Counted from the stretch's first letter, positions 31,832 through 44,640 are shown. The stretch: DNA of 64,000 nucleotides from Cylicocyclus nassatus (GCA_958299035.1 CATQJL010000316.1:20933676-20997675), one strand, 5' to 3'. Translations and numbers: made by a program. Notes: a model not told the origin generated them from the letters alone.

Positions 31832-32486
31832 CAACGTCTTGCTCCGCTGTCTTGGAATTATGTTATTAAAAATGTTGGTGGAAAGAATGACAAGCACAAA
31901 CGATCCCAGTACAATAGATGTGGACTAGGCTGTTTTATTGTTGATTTCCAGGCTTCTTTGACAAGATCTTGATGAAAAACGAAAAACTTGAATAAAACAA
32001 AGATGTTAAGAATGGATCTTCGCCTGCTTGGAGTTCTCATACGAAGGTGAGTACCGTAAATGACGACCATAAATCTCTAGAAAAAACTTAGAGCTTTCAA
32101 AAGCACATACAAATCTCTCCAAATAGGATAAGCCATTGGAGAAAAGCCAAAACAATCATTGCGGAGGAACCCTAATTATCACACCCTAGTGACGTTCACT
32201 TCTACTTGATCAGGTATGCGTGGTCTAGCCATATCGCCTAGGTACTACCTCGAATGCGAACCACTCGAAAGTGATAAATCCATGTTGTTGGTAATCCACC
32301 ATGGTAACATATCATGCTCCTTATTTTGGGCACTACGACTGACTAAACATTCTTGAATGTCTAAGCTACTGGTGAAAAAATAGAATTTTCTCGAATTGGT
32401 AGAGTATCTAATAGGCTGCACTGAGTAATATTGTTGATGATAACTCACTGGCGCTCCTGTGCATTAGTGACAGAACGGTGCTACTA
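31832..32486. other. No gene recognised
   Basis: A possible first exon (ATG at 32001, MLRMDLRLLGVLIR, then a GTGAGT donor) is seen on the plus strand, but nothing can be joined to it. Confidence 0.35.
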
Positions 32487-33441
32487 TCTTATATATAAAG
32501 CTGAATGTCTGTTTGTATGTCTGTATGTCTGTCTGTATGTCTGTGTGTACGTATGTTCCGAATAGAAAATTCCATTTCTGAACCGATCCGGACCAAACTT
32601 GGCACACATACACTTCGGGCCCCGGCGGGTGTCATAGGCTACTTTTCGTATCGATCGATATCGATTTTATCGATTTTTATCGATTTTTTTGCGGAGTTCA
32701 CCTACGGAGCTGGGAGTTGGCAAAGGGGGGTAAGTGAGCATGGGGATTCGAATACAATATTGGTTTTCAGGATTATCTACTACTTTTATCGATTTTATCG
32801 ATTTTTTTTGTAAATTTTGACATGCGAGGCTGGGATTTTGCACAGGGGGGGTAATCGAGCATGCTGATCATCCCCAAGGGGGGTGATCAGCATGCTCGAT
32901 TACACCCCTGCGCCAAATTCCAGCCCCCTAGCTCAAATTTTCAAAAAATCGATAAAATCGATAAAAGTAATGGACGATCTTGAGAACTAATATTGTATTC
33001 GTAATCTGCATGCTCGATTACCCCCCTGTGCAAACTCCCAGCCCCGCAGGTCAAACTTTACAAAAAAAATCGATAAAATCGATAAAAGTAATGGACGATC
33101 CTGAATACTAATATTGTGTTCGTAATCAGCATGCTCGATTACCCCCCTGTGCGAAATCCCAGCCTCGCATGTCAAAATTTACAAAAAATCGATGAAATCA
33201 ACAAAAGTAATCGATAATTCTGAAAACTAATATTGTATTCGGAATCCCCATGCTCACTTCCCCCCCCCCCCCCCCTGTGCCAACTCCTAGCTCTGTAGGT
33301 GAACTCTGCAAAAAAATCGATAAAAATCGGTAAAATCGACATCGATCGATAACGAAAAGTGGACTGTGACACTTGCCGGGGCCCGAAGTGTATGTGTGCC
33401 AAGTTTGGTCCGGATACGGCGGAGCCGGGTAAGCCAGCTAG
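32487..33441 (+). mobile_element. Helitron-like element with inverted internal duplication
   Basis: It starts TCTTATATATAAAGCTGAAT after an A (32486) and ends GGAGCCGGGTAAGCCAGCTA plus G before a T (33442). Internal units of about 115-130 bp (ATCGATTTTATCGATTTTT ... GGGGGTAATCGAGCATGCTG) run forward to 32880 and then in reverse to 33410, so most of the element is a large palindrome. Short elements of the same family have a single unit (56786-57061). Confidence 0.8.
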
Positions 33442-33519
33442 TACTACTATATGATGTGATTCCTTTTGCCTTAGCCTTCTTTGAACACCATTCTTATCAA
33501 CTATAGAAGTCTGGTTAGC

Positions 33520-33630
33520 AGGCAGCGAGTTCCTACCAATTTGTGTTACTGGCTAGGCTTTGTGTTTGTGTTTCTGCCTTCTTTCTTTCTAATGGCGCAC
33601 CTTGAGTGCATATAATAAATAAATAAATAG
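33520..33630 (+). mobile_element. Second copy of LINE/SINE 3' tail
   Basis: AATGGCGCACCTTGAGTGCA followed by a (TAAA)n tail matches the end of the insertion at 8441-8942. Only the 3' part is present, as usual for 5'-truncated non-LTR elements. Confidence 0.55.
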
Positions 33631-33813
33631 AATATGCACAGTTATATGTTGTCTGCAGTATTTGAAAATGTCCAGTAAGCAAGCAGGTACTTAAAAACAA
33701 TTCAGCTTGAATGAACTCACCCTTTTGGTAGTATTGTTAACATAATCAGGAACATTTGTAAATGATGCATAAGTTGGGCTGCTGGCACTAAAAATGCAAA
33801 CGTGTCTTGAATA

Positions 33814-34834
33814 GGTCGTTCCAAAAGTTCTTTCCGTTTTTTTCAACCTATCACAAAAACACGTGGAATGAAGGTAGAGGAACGCTTTAGGCACTGTCCG
33901 ACGCAGCTTTTCTTTCTCTTTTCAACTGTCGTATCCCTGTGCTGCTTGCTCTTGAGTCAGTGAGATAATGACTACATTTGACCGAAATTTCGCACTCATG
34001 GTTTTTACCATGTCCAAATTTGGCAATTTTTCACAATCTTCTTTTTTGACTTTTACGAAAGCTTTGATAGCAGTCAGATAGAGCAAACAATGTGCAATTT
34101 AATGCAATTTTTCGCCGTTTATAACTACCCTTAAAATTTTTTTAGAATTATTTTTCTGATGCTATCAAATTCCACTTTTGGGGACGCCAAGAGCCATTGA
34201 ACATAAGACGGCGCACAACTAAGGTGTCATTCGATGCAGCTTTTCCTTCTCTTTCTAATGAATGTATTTTCTTTCCAATTTGCGGGGTCTTTGGCGATAA
34301 ACTTTCCATAATTCTTGGTTTTGAACCCGTCCCAGCCTGTACACGTAAAATGCGAAACCTTATATTTACAAGCGGTAAACGCTCAGTTGCTTTGTAAAAA
34401 TTGTGGATAATCGTAACTGACTTTAAGCTTCAAAATCCGTATACTTGCCAGTGTTCGGGGCGTTTCTGTATTTTAGGACTTTGCAAAAGTGAAGACTTTT
34501 GGAAAAATTATCTCAAAAAATACTGAAAAGTCAGCTGGAATCAACAAAAAATGTATTGCATTGCATTTCGTTTACTCTATTCATTTGCTATCAAGGCTTC
34601 TCCGAATGTTAAAAACGAAGATTGTGAAAAATTGCCAAATTTGGACATGGTAAAAACCATGTGTTCAAAACTTCAGCGATTATCTCACTGACCACATGAG
34701 CAAGCGGCACAGAAATACGACGGTTGAAAAGAGAAAGAAAAGCTGCGTCGGATAGTCTCTAAAGCGTTTCCCTACCTTCATTCCACGCGATTTTATGATA
34801 GGTTGAAAAAACGGAAAGAACTTTCGGAACGACC
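33814..34834. mobile_element. Mariner-type MITE, about 1 kb
   Basis: The ends GGTCGTTCCAAAAGTTCTTT and inverse are flanked by TA (33812-33813 and 34835-34836). The inverted arms are over 200 bp (including CAGCTTTTCTTTCTCTTTTC). No transposase is left. Confidence 0.78.
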
Positions 34835-34836
34835 TA

Positions 34837-37029
34837 ATATCTGCAGGTTCCATCATATAGTATTTTTTGACTTACAGTGTAGTCGCTGTCTCTCTTATCG
34901 GAGTGAAGCTTGAGGAATTTGGTAACTCATTTTTTGTGAAGTTAGTCCCTGAAAATGGTAAGCGCAAATGAGTCGGATATTCTACTCTGTTTATGTTTGG
35001 ATCTCAGTGGCAGTCAAAACGAGGGAACGCCTCGATAAGTGTAAGTTATATTTGAAAGCGGCCAAGCGAGTTGTGCATTAATACATACTTTGTTTCCCCT
35101 TGGAAATAATTTAAACAATTTGGTGAACTCTCAAACGTGAAAATTCTCTGTAACTAGGTTATAAGACAGGGCACCCCAACCAGGTTGCAAAAGATTTGAA
35201 ATCAAAGGGTTTTCTATGGAGATTTGTCTCATTCCCTTCCCTTTCGGTTCTCAACAACAACAAACCTGTCACAACTTTTTAGCATTCTGATTGTGAGTTG
35301 GGAAAGGTGTAAGACAATCAAACGAAGTTCTACTTTCTTCGTTCCAAAAAAAATTTGATACGCACTATCAGCTCGCGGCGAATCATACCTGCACTACTTG
35401 TATCTAAGCACGAAATGGTCAGAACTTAACCTAGCCATATCAAACAGGCTGTATATCATCTCGTTTTAAAATGCTGATTACACGTATATGTTTACTATCT
35501 GCCAAACGACTATCTGAGAGGAGTTATGAGCGTTTGAATGTACGATTTGTCAAGGTTCTGTGGCGCATGTACCACGAAATAAGTTTCAAAAACACTTATT
35601 CAGGTTTTTGGTGGATGTGCTTCTTCCTCATGATTAGATAATCTTAGCCACTGTAAATTCGCACCATCAGGCTGCCATTCAACTAAGGTAGGTTCGTCTA
35701 AACTCGAAAAATTTCTCATATTTGAACGCTCATAACTCCTCCCAGAGGTAGCTTGGCAGATAAAAAACATATATTCGAAACCAGCGCTTTCAGACGTTCC
35801 GATGATATACAACTAGTTCGGAAATGGCTGGGTAAATTGTGACCATTCCTCGTAAGTTTCGCTCCTTGTTATGAAGCAGATAGAGGCTTGACAATGCCTC
35901 TATGCCTAGGAATTTCTAATGGCAGAAACTCTCGAAAAAATGATTTGAAGTTCGTTTCTCAAGTTTTGCAAGTTTGCCAACGATCCAAATGTCTGCAGAG
36001 TTCCGCCCCTTTCATAGCAGGGATAAAGGATATTCGTCAACGACTGCCCCGACTCGTGCAATTACACCACCTTGTGCGTGCTTTTTCGGAGCCTTTCCAG
36101 CTTGAAAGTACGCTGCAGCACGCGGGAACTTGGTAGCTCGCAGCATCCCTGTCCTTTAACCTCTTTCGTTTGCTAAGCATTTCACATCGTTTTTTCTTCT
36201 TTTTTTTCATTTCAGGTCATTACTGTTTCTAATGCCTATGTGAGCCCATCGCCAAAGGCAAATTTAAGAGAAAGAATGAGCTTTCTTCGGAGTTCCGATG
36301 GGGGGGGGGGGGGGGGGATCATGGCTATGATTGAAACTGCATCTTTTCGTTAATGTTTTATAATCATTTGGCATGTTTCTTATTACAGACCTCTGAAGGG
36401 GTCACTTCAGCATGCCTACATCTTGACACCGTGTAATGCTGAAAATAAATATCCGAGTGATCTCATTTACGATGAATGCATGATAGCCACCACTGATATT
36501 AAATAAAGCACACTCTTTCAACTACCCTGATTTCCAGAGTATAAGGCGCATTTTCGTGCACCGCGCGCGGCCTCGCGACGCCGAGCGACGTGCGACGTCG
36601 CGAAGTGCTGACTTTTCACGATTTTCTGCAGTTGAATTTCTTGTAATCATGAGTTGTTTTGAAACAAATTCTTTTATTACATTCAGCACAACAAAAAGTA
36701 AAGACTCAAACACCCGTACAGTTACTACCTTCGCAATTCATTGAGTTAAAGCTATCATTGAGATCGTTTGAGTCTATATCTGTTGTCAAGGCTTCATTAA
36801 ATCCATTTAAGATAGAATCGACACTGACTTCTTGGAAACTTTGAAGTACCCATTCAGCAATCAGTTCAAGCCGCGATCCCTTTCTTCTTCCTCCCCTGGT
36901 GGTTTCTACGTTTTTTTCTACGCTTTCTACGCTTTCCGCGCTTTCGCGCGCGGCAGGTGCGCCTTATACATAGGTGCGCCTTATACTCTGGAAATTAGGG
37001 TAATTCTGCCCGGGGGTTGATTCAAGATC
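34837..37029. other. No gene recognised; scattered inverted repeats and a G-run
   Basis: 35515-35780 forms an inverted repeat around a GAGTTATGAGCGTTTGAA word. 36004-36160 is an inverted relative of 38537-38690 and ends in CTGTCCTTTAA. A 17-base G-run lies at about 36300. A palindrome with GTATAAGGCGCATT...GGTGCGCCTTATAC arms spans about 36540-36990. No exon is supported. Confidence 0.5.
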
Positions 37030-37290
37030 TTAAAAATGAGTTTTTGGTGGTAGAAAGGGAGAGAAATCTAGTAAATGTACCTGAACTGATTTCTTGCTTA
37101 CCTCTCACGAGGAAGGTACTTTCAATGGCCGTGGCCTTTTGATATGAGATGCATATAATCGAAGCAGCTTCAAAAGCTGATTCTAAATCTGTTTTCCTTT
37201 TCTGCGGAGCGCCCTTCTGAAGAGAGTTATGGAAGCCTGAAAATCCTATTTTGGGGGCGATCCTCAAGTTAGAGAGCGCTGCTTTGTGCG

Positions 37291-37362
37291 TTGGTGATGC
37301 AGTGGTGTAATGATTAGTTGTTGGCATTGAAGGCAAAAGGTCGGGGTTCGAATCCGGTAAGC
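37291..37362 (+). other. tRNA-like SINE head
   Basis: It contains an A-box-like TGGTGTAATGATTAG and a perfect B box GGTTCGAATCC at 37345-37355, with tRNA-like spacing. The acceptor and T stems do not pair well, so this is a tRNA-derived repeat rather than a functional tRNA. Confidence 0.55.
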
Positions 37363-37698
37363 GAACCGTTCTGCAGTTTGAATGTGAGTTTAGAAACCAC
37401 TGTAATTCGTCTGCAGACACTTACTGTAATGCCCTTCGCAAATGTGACTTAGGGAAAAAATTTTCTGGCAGAACCGCTTGCTTGTTGAGATTTGGTTTTC
37501 TCCGCAAAAAAATTCATGTACAGTGAAGCGAAATTACAAAGTGAGCAAAGCACAGACATTTTTCACAACGGGAACAGCGTATGAAAAGACCTCCGCGCAA
37601 TTCTCATGCTCGCAATGCCCATTAAGTTACTAAGAGAACAATATTGGAGTGGCAATAGTTCCAATTGAATTCAAAACCCTTCAAATGAATCCATTCAG

Positions 37699-37770
37699 AC
37701 CGGATTCGAACCATCGACCTTTCGCCTGCAATGCCAACAACTAACCATTACACCACTGCACCACCAACGC
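37699..37770 (-). other. tRNA-like SINE head, inverted partner
   Basis: The minus strand carries TGGTGTAATGGTTAG (A-box region, tRNA-Gln-like) and GGTTCGAATCC (B box, 37702-37712). Stem pairing is poor. It is the inverted partner of 37291-37362. Confidence 0.55.
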
Positions 37771-38039
37771 ACGTAGCAGCGTTTCAAACTTAAGGAGTGC
37801 CCCAAAACAGGATATTCAGGCTTCCATAACTCTCTTCAGAAGAGCGCTCCGCAGAAAAGGAAAGCAGAATTAGAATCAGCGTTCGAAGCTGCTTCAAATG
37901 GTATGATCTCATATCAAAAAGCCACGGCCATTGAAAGTACTTCCCTTGCCAGAATTCATCAAAGGAAGAGGTAGGATATTTGATCATCGAGAGGACCTAA
38001 GAGAAAAGGAAAACGAATGGCAAAAATGTGAAAACTAAC

Positions 38040-38520
38040 AGGGAAAGGATACTTGGTCGAAGTGGCGTTTCCATAAGAAATGTGTACTATCTTAGAGCAT
38101 GGAACGCTGATTCCGAATCCGCTTTCGGTATCTGCAAAGCGCTTTTGGGATGGGAGTTACGAGAGTTTCTTGAGACAAAAATGCAAGCTTTGTTAAGGTA
38201 AAAAGTGATGAGGTCTTTCCGGTGCTTAAATTGAGTAACTACTAGCTCAAATTCAGTGGAATGAGGGTTTCAACTGCAAGAAGCGCCCTCGAGTAATGAT
38301 ACCCTCCAAGCTCACAGACACAGTTCTAAAAGATTTTATTGTAGCTGCGTCTTCTCAAAATTTTTGCGTATTTCCATAACTTCCTTCCCAGAAGCGCTTT
38401 GCAGATATCGAAAGCAGATTCGGAATTAGCGTTCCGTGCTTTGTAAGACAGTGTACATTTCTTATGGAAACGCCACTTCAACCAAGTATCCTTCCCTTGT
38501 AAGAAGAAAAGCGGTGCCAA
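38040..38520. repeat. Inverted repeat related to the tRNA-like element
   Basis: The arms with GGATACTTGGTCGAAGTGGC (about 38047) and inverse (about 38490) enclose roughly 300 bp. The inner words (GCAAAGCGCTTTTGGGA) are diverged forms of those in 37190-37290. Confidence 0.6.
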
Positions 38521-39828
38521 ATGCTTAAATCAACAAGAGGTTAAAGGACAGTGCTGCTGCGAACTACCAATTCCCCGCACGCTGCAGGTACTGTCAGGCG
38601 AAAGGCTTCAAAAAGGCACGCCCACGGTAATGTAATTGCACGAGTCGGGACAGTCGTCAACGAATATCCTTTAGAACGATACCTGTCGTTGCTGCCATTT
38701 CTGTAAGAAACTTCTTCCAAGTGGAGCGAAATAAAGTTTAATGGAGGCGAGCAGCTACGATGAATCAAGAATGCGTGCCAGCTGAAACATGAAACCTTGG
38801 AAAACTGTTAAACACTACAGATGAAGCTTTTTACAATTCCAATCCATCTGATACGATCTCTGGTCGATGTGCAACTTAAACGGCTTGTGCTTTACCCACC
38901 TCCGACCGTGTTCTTAGGCATATGCTCGCAAATGAGAGATTCTGATTGGAACGATCTAAAGCTGATAAATGTGACAAGTCTGGTTTAAGGAAAGATGCGG
39001 TTAAGTAAAAAATTCTGTCAGGCTACAATAAAACATGATTCGTCAAGGTTTACCAGTGCGCCTTTGGGGAAAGACCCGAGATGGCCGCCAAATTTTGGTT
39101 GGCATTAGGGCAGCGCTTGTCTTTACTAATTACAGTTTCGTCAATGAGATCCGGTACGCGACAAACGTTGAGGGACTCGTTAGCCGTGGAGCGCGCCAGC
39201 GCAATCATTGGCTGTAGTTGGTAAGACAGCAAATGTTGGCCCATTTTCGACCTTCTTTATCAGGAAACTGATTCGCTAATGTTCCATAATCGATTAACGC
39301 GAAACCAGAGAAATAGTTCAAGTCAAAAACCGGCACATTAGTTGTCCAAAAGACGAAAGTAGCGGATTTTGCTGAAACTTCGTCTAGATGGGTTAATTTG
39401 CACGCTGATTACGAATATCACACTTATTTCGCACCGTAGCGCCATCCGGTGGTGTTACGGTAGGATTGCGGTAGGGGGTCAAAATCACGGATTTGTACCA
39501 AACTTCGTCTAGGGAGGTTATTTGGCACGCTAAACATGAACATCATAATGATTAGCACGATAGCGCCATTTCTCGGGCTACGGTGGATATACGATAGGTG
39601 GGCTATTGCTCAAATTTGACTAGAAGGTTTCCTAAGCACGCTGATACGAATAGCGTGCCCTTTTCGCCGTCTGATCCCGTATATCGCACTCGTCTCGAGG
39701 ATAAAGCCTTTTCGTGGATTTTTGGGACCTGAATTTGGCTCAAAAACGAAAAGGTTGCTCTTCCACGCACTATAGCTCTACAATAGCGTTGTTATTCCAT
39801 CGAACGGGCTTTATCTTTGCATATACAA
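38521..39828. other. No gene recognised
   Basis: No exon supported. 39350-39640 contains repeated TAGCGCCAT words that hint at an old repeat. Confidence 0.45.
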
Positions 39829-40125
39829 AAGGCGTACAAGATGTTCATCTACAAAAGTTACGAATTTTTTTATGTTAAAAACTCGAAAATCCCCAGAAAT
39901 CACTAAGACACCCACCCTTCACCCAGACACTTTTTTCAACTGATCCCAGGCAAAGTACATATTTTCTGAAAGCAGAGGACAAGGCGGTTTCAATCGTGGC
40001 CATCGCGGCGTACGAGATGTTCATCTATAAAAGTTATGAATTTTTATATTAAAAACTCGAAAATATTCAGATATCACTACTCACACCCGTCACCTAGCAC
40101 TTTTTTCAACGGACTCCTCCTTTCC
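39829..40125. repeat. Diverged tandem duplication, about 176-bp period
   Basis: GCGTACAAGATGTTCATCTA at 39832 and GCGTACGAGATGTTCATCTA at 40008 start two copies. Both continue through AAAAGTTA.GAATTTTT and AAAACTCGAAAAT to a CACTTTTTTCAAC block. Confidence 0.7.
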
Positions 40126-40256
40126 TACACATAAACAATTCACGTACAAATATCTGCTTTGCTTAACCTTACCTCGTTGTTAATTTTTTTTCTCGGCTTT
40201 GGGTGAAGGGGGTCACCTTGGTTCAGGCTCAGGGGTGAAGTGGGGTGAGGAAATTC

Positions 40257-40935
40257 TCAGACTATCGCACCTATGCTGTAAAGCGAATGTCTGTTTGTCT
40301 GTTTGTCTGTGTGTACGTATGTTCCGACTACAAATTTCTATTTCAACAGGATCCGGACCAAACTTGGCACACATACGGCGGGGCGAGTGTCGTAGGCTAC
40401 TTTTCATCATTGATTGATATCGATTTTATCGATTTTTGTCGACTTTTTGTAAAGTGTGACCTGCGGGGCTGGGATCTGGCATAAGGGGGGGGGGGGTAAG
40501 TGAGCATTCTGATTACGAATAAATATTAGTTTACAAATTTACTTCCTCATATTTTATCGATTTTTTGGAAATTTCGAGCGACAGGGATGGGAGCATGCTG
40601 ATTGCATTGCAATACATTGCTAGATTTCACGAGCTACGGGGTTGGGCACTGGAATAGAGGGGTTAAGTGAGCATGCCATTACGAATACAATATAGTTTTC
40701 AGAATTATGCACTACTTTTATAGATTTTACCGATTTTTTGCAATTTGACCTAGGGCTGGGAGTTGGCACAGGAGGAGGGGGGGGGGGAGATAAGTAAGCA
40801 TACTGATTACCAACACAGAGGGAATGGGGAACTTGCGTGTAGAAGAGGGCAGAAGAAAAGGTCGTACAGGGAGATGGATGGGACCTTTATCATAGTGTTT
40901 TGACAGGCCCGGGCGGAGCCGGGTAAGCCAGCTAG
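40257..40935 (+). mobile_element. Helitron-like element, diverged 5' end
   Basis: The 3' end GGAGCCGGGTAAGCCAGCTA plus G is followed by T at 40936. The interior has the AAACTTGGCACACATAC block and several ATCGATTTTATCGATTTTT units. The 5' terminus (near TCAGACTATCGCACC) differs from the other copies, so the left boundary is approximate. Confidence 0.65.
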
Positions 40936-41847
40936 TTTGTGATAAACCGCTTGTTGCTAGGTTGTTTCGGAATTAAAAAGTCGAGAAATCCGATCGAATC
41001 AAATACACTCAGACCGATTCATCATTCAACTTGCATAAAAGCTCGAAAACAACAGAAATGCAAGCGCTTTACTCCAGTAAACCCACTGCCACATCATACG
41101 ATTGTCTCCTTCCAACGTTATATACTTATGAATCACTACAACAATGCAATTTCTACATCTCAATCTTACCCATCTGTTACTACCACACGTTCCCCAGTTT
41201 TATCCGTAAGAGATTTCCATTGAAAACAGCACTGTAACCCGCTGCATTTTCAGATGTTCGAACCAAATTAATTTGCCATCAAAATCACCATAGCTCACGA
41301 GTTTAAGATAAAGCAGTACATCAAAAGGTCCGACTCAATTATTAAAAACAATCTTCTTTGAACTCGGATTTTTGCCACGCAAGCTTAAAAGATATTAGAA
41401 CTTTTAACAAAGAGTGAATTGCATAAACTAATAATATTGATATTATCTTTAGGTCAGTGGATTATCAAAGACCATCTCTTCCTGGAATCAATGAATCGAC
41501 TAGATAATCGAGCAACTCAGGTACTCCATTTCCGCTAGCAGCATCACAGTAATGAACCTTGACCGGTTGGCCAAAACGAGAAAGGGAACCAAGCAGTGAG
41601 GCAACCGACGGGCAAGCAGGGGTGTGCTCGGTTCTAAACAGACATTATTCGAGTTGATCCATAAGCAGAGGACACATTTGTGACTTACGCTTTCCTGTTT
41701 ACCACAAGCATGAATTGGCAGGAGTCTGCATGAGAATCCTCTAGGACTTCCTCTACAGCACGAATTACTTCAGGAAATCTTTCAGGAGCACTGCTGTCGA
41801 CAACAAATACTATAGCTAAAAAGACCGCTTGACTACAGTGTACAAAT
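40936..41847. other. No gene recognised
   Basis: Open stretches at 40939-41223 are Thr/Ser/Pro-rich and show no family motif or splice sites. Confidence 0.4.
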
Positions 41848-42224
41848 CAGTGGCGTACCGAGGGGGGGCGGGGGGGGGGGGGCGCCGCGCCCCCCCCCCC
41901 CCCGAGAACGGGTCGCGAAATTTTTGAAAGTTACTTACATGCGTTATAAAAATGTGCAAATGACTTGTTTATTTTTGTAAACAATTAAAATAAATTTTAA
42001 AATTTTTTAAAAATTCAAATTAGCCTTATAAAAAAAATTTTTTCGGGGGCGTGGCTCACGCCACGCCCCCTTTTTCCAGATTTTAGGGGTTGGGGGACCG
42101 CAGAATTGTTAAGAAGCCCCCCTAAAATTTTTTCGGAGTGCGTGGACGCCACGCACCTCCATTTAAAAATTTTTTTTGCCGCGCCCCCTCCCCCCCCCGA
42201 GCCGAAATCCTGGGTACGCCACTG
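41848..42224. mobile_element. hAT-type MITE
   Basis: 377 bp with ends CAGTGGCGTACC and GGTACGCCACTG and an exact 8-bp duplication GTACAAAT (41840-41847 and 42225-42232), the hallmark of hAT transposition. Long G and C runs lie near both ends. Confidence 0.88.
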
Positions 42225-42869
42225 GTACAAATATATGGTAGAATGCACGCAGACTACTAAAGCTCTGTCAACTCAAACATTCTATATACTTAACTAGCGA
42301 CCCTACGGGTCGCTAGCAAGTGGGTCAGGGCAGATACAATATAAGGGCTTAGCTGTGACTAAAAATATTTCTGAATAAGTTTTCTGTTCTTTTCCTGAGA
42401 ACATTTTTGCGAAGAGGATTCTACAAAAGGAAAACTGCTCGAAGAAGCGATAATTTCCACAAATCATTCAGCATTTCTCGAAATTCCTGCCAGAACCATG
42501 CATGATATTATTCTTATCTCGTTTACACGCTCTTTATGCAACTCCCCTCCTCACAGAGACATTCAGATACCCCCCCCCCCCACTTTTCTACCCTCTCAAA
42601 GAGAATTTGCTCTTTCAGTTCTTCTCAACAAGTTCCATAAAAGATCGTTAAGTAAGTAGCAGAACATCTATCGTTTTGGAAGTAGAAATACACCATAAGA
42701 ATTAGTGTACTACAAAAAACACTTTTTCTCAGAATCAATTCCGACAGCAACGAAATCAATCGTCTAAGAACTTTGTTAAAGAATCCTTATTTTTTCGCTG
42801 AAGGATTATGAAGCTTTACTACAAAAGGGAGCCACCCAAAGACCGTCAATCATAAGAACTGCACAAACG
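42225..42869. other. No gene; perfect hairpin at its left edge
   Basis: 42294-42318 contains GCGACCCTACGGGTCGC, a perfect 7-bp hairpin followed on the minus strand by CTAGT. That could be the 3' end of another Helitron. The remainder is unassigned. Confidence 0.4.
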
Positions 42870-44640
42870 TGTAAAAAATTTCTTTCCCTGTCCGATCAAA
42901 TTGCCCTACGTGCTGTTTACAAACCAATTATCTATCTGAAAGACAGTTCATGCCCTACGTGGCGCTTGAAGACCGTTTAGGAATTATAAGAACTGCCCCA
43001 AAACATACAAAAATCTGTTTCCCTGCCCGATCGGGTTGCCCTACGTGCCGCTTACAGACCGAGAGTAACTATTCAAAATGAAAGTTTATTCCCTAAGTGC
43101 CGCTTGGAGACCTACAAGAACTGCCATAACATACAAAAATCTGTTTCCCTGCCCGATCGGGTTGCCCTACGTGCCGTTTACAAACCAATTATCTATCTGA
43201 AAGACAGTTCATGCCCTACGTGCCGCTTGAAGACCTACAAGAACTGCCATAACATACAAAAGTCTGCTTCCCTGCCCGATCGGGTTGCCCTACGTGCCGC
43301 TTACAGAGCGATAGTAACTATAATAAAAGAAAGTTAATGCCCTACGTGCCGCTTGATAACCGTTCAAAAATTACAAGAACTGCCCCAAACATACAAAAAT
43401 CTGTTTCCCTGCCCGATCGGGTTGCCCTACGTGCCGCTTACAGACCGGGAGTAACTATTCAAAATGAAAGTTTATTCCCTACGTGCCGCTTGAAGACCTA
43501 CAAGAACTGCCATAACGTACAAAATTCTGTTTTTGCCCGATCGGGTTGCCCTACGTGCCGCTTACAAACCAATATTATCTATCTAAAAGACAGTTCATGC
43601 CCTAGGTGCCGCTTGAAGACCGTTCAAAAATAAAAAGAACTGCCCCAAACATGCAAAAATCTGTTTCCCTGCCCGATCGGATTGCCCTACGTGCCGCTTA
43701 CAGACCGTGAGTAACTATTCAAAATGAAAGTTTATTCCCTACGTGCCGCTTGAAGACCTACAAGAACTGCCATAACGTACAAAATTCTGTTTTTGCCCGA
43801 TCGGGTTGCCCTACGTGCCGCTTACAGACCGATAGTAACTATTCAAAAATAAAGTTTATTCCCTAATTGCCGCTTGATAACCGTTCAAAAATTACAAGAA
43901 CTGCCCCAAACATAAAAAAATCTGTTTCCCTGCCCATCGGGTTGCCCTATGTGCCGCTTACAGACCGATAGTAACTATTCAAAAGTAACGTTTATTGCCT
44001 ACGTGCCGCTTGATAACCGTTCAAAAAGTACAAGAACTGCCCCAAACATAAAAAAATCTGTTTCCCTGCCCGATCGGGTTGCCCTACGTGCCGCTTACAA
44101 ACCAATATTATCTATCTAAAAGACAGTTCATGCCCTACGTGCCGCTTGAAGACCGTTTAAAAATTATATGAACTGCCCTAAACATATAAAAATCTGTTTC
44201 CCTGCCCGATCGGGTTGCCCTACTGCCGCTTACAGACCGATAGTAACTATTCAAAAATAAAGTTCATTCCCTACGTGCCGCTTAAAGACCGTTTAAAAAT
44301 TATAAGAACTGCCCCAAACATACAAAAATCCGTCTCCCTGCCCGATCGGGTTGCCCTACGTGCCGCTTACAAACCGATAGTAACTATTCAAAAATAAAGT
44401 TTACTCCCTACGTGCCGCTTGAAGACCGTTCAAAAATTACAAGAACTGCCCCAAACATTAAAAAAATCTGTTTCCCTGCCCGATCGGGTTGCCCTACGTG
44501 CCGCTTACAAATCAATATTATCTATCTAAAAGACAGTTCATGCCCTACGTGCCGCTTGAAGACCGTTCAAAAATTATAAGAACAGTCCCAACATGCAAAA
44601 ATCTGTTTCTCTGCCCGATCAAGTTTCAACAGACTTTTGT
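42870..44640. repeat. Satellite array, 124-138 bp units
   Basis: About 13 units. The marker TGCCCGATCGG recurs at 43024, 43150, 43273, 43410, 43534, 43670, 43794, 43931, 44067, 44202, 44338, 44476 and 44617, giving periods of 123-141 bp. Each unit holds two related halves that each contain CCCTACGTGCCGCTT. Short units lack the CGTTCAAAAATT segment of the long ones. Open frames inside are artefacts of the repeat. Confidence 0.92.

Larger units (their letters stand above)
37030..37980. repeat. Large inverted repeat with tRNA-like heads
   Basis: The arms 37040-37290 and 37790-37970 are inverted copies (CTTCTGAAGAGAGTTATGGA and its inverse). Just inside each arm is a tRNA-like segment facing the centre. 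The central 330 bp are not repeated. The arrangement looks like a foldback of two SINE-like units. Confidence 0.65.

Noticed and set aside
37291..37770. Two functional tRNA genes
   Set aside because: A and B boxes are present but the acceptor and T stems pair poorly, and both lie in an inverted repeat; better explained as SINE heads.
42870..44640. Possible CRISPR array or repeat-protein gene
   Set aside because: Units are contiguous satellite monomers without unique spacers, and frames are short and shift between units; the genome is eukaryotic.
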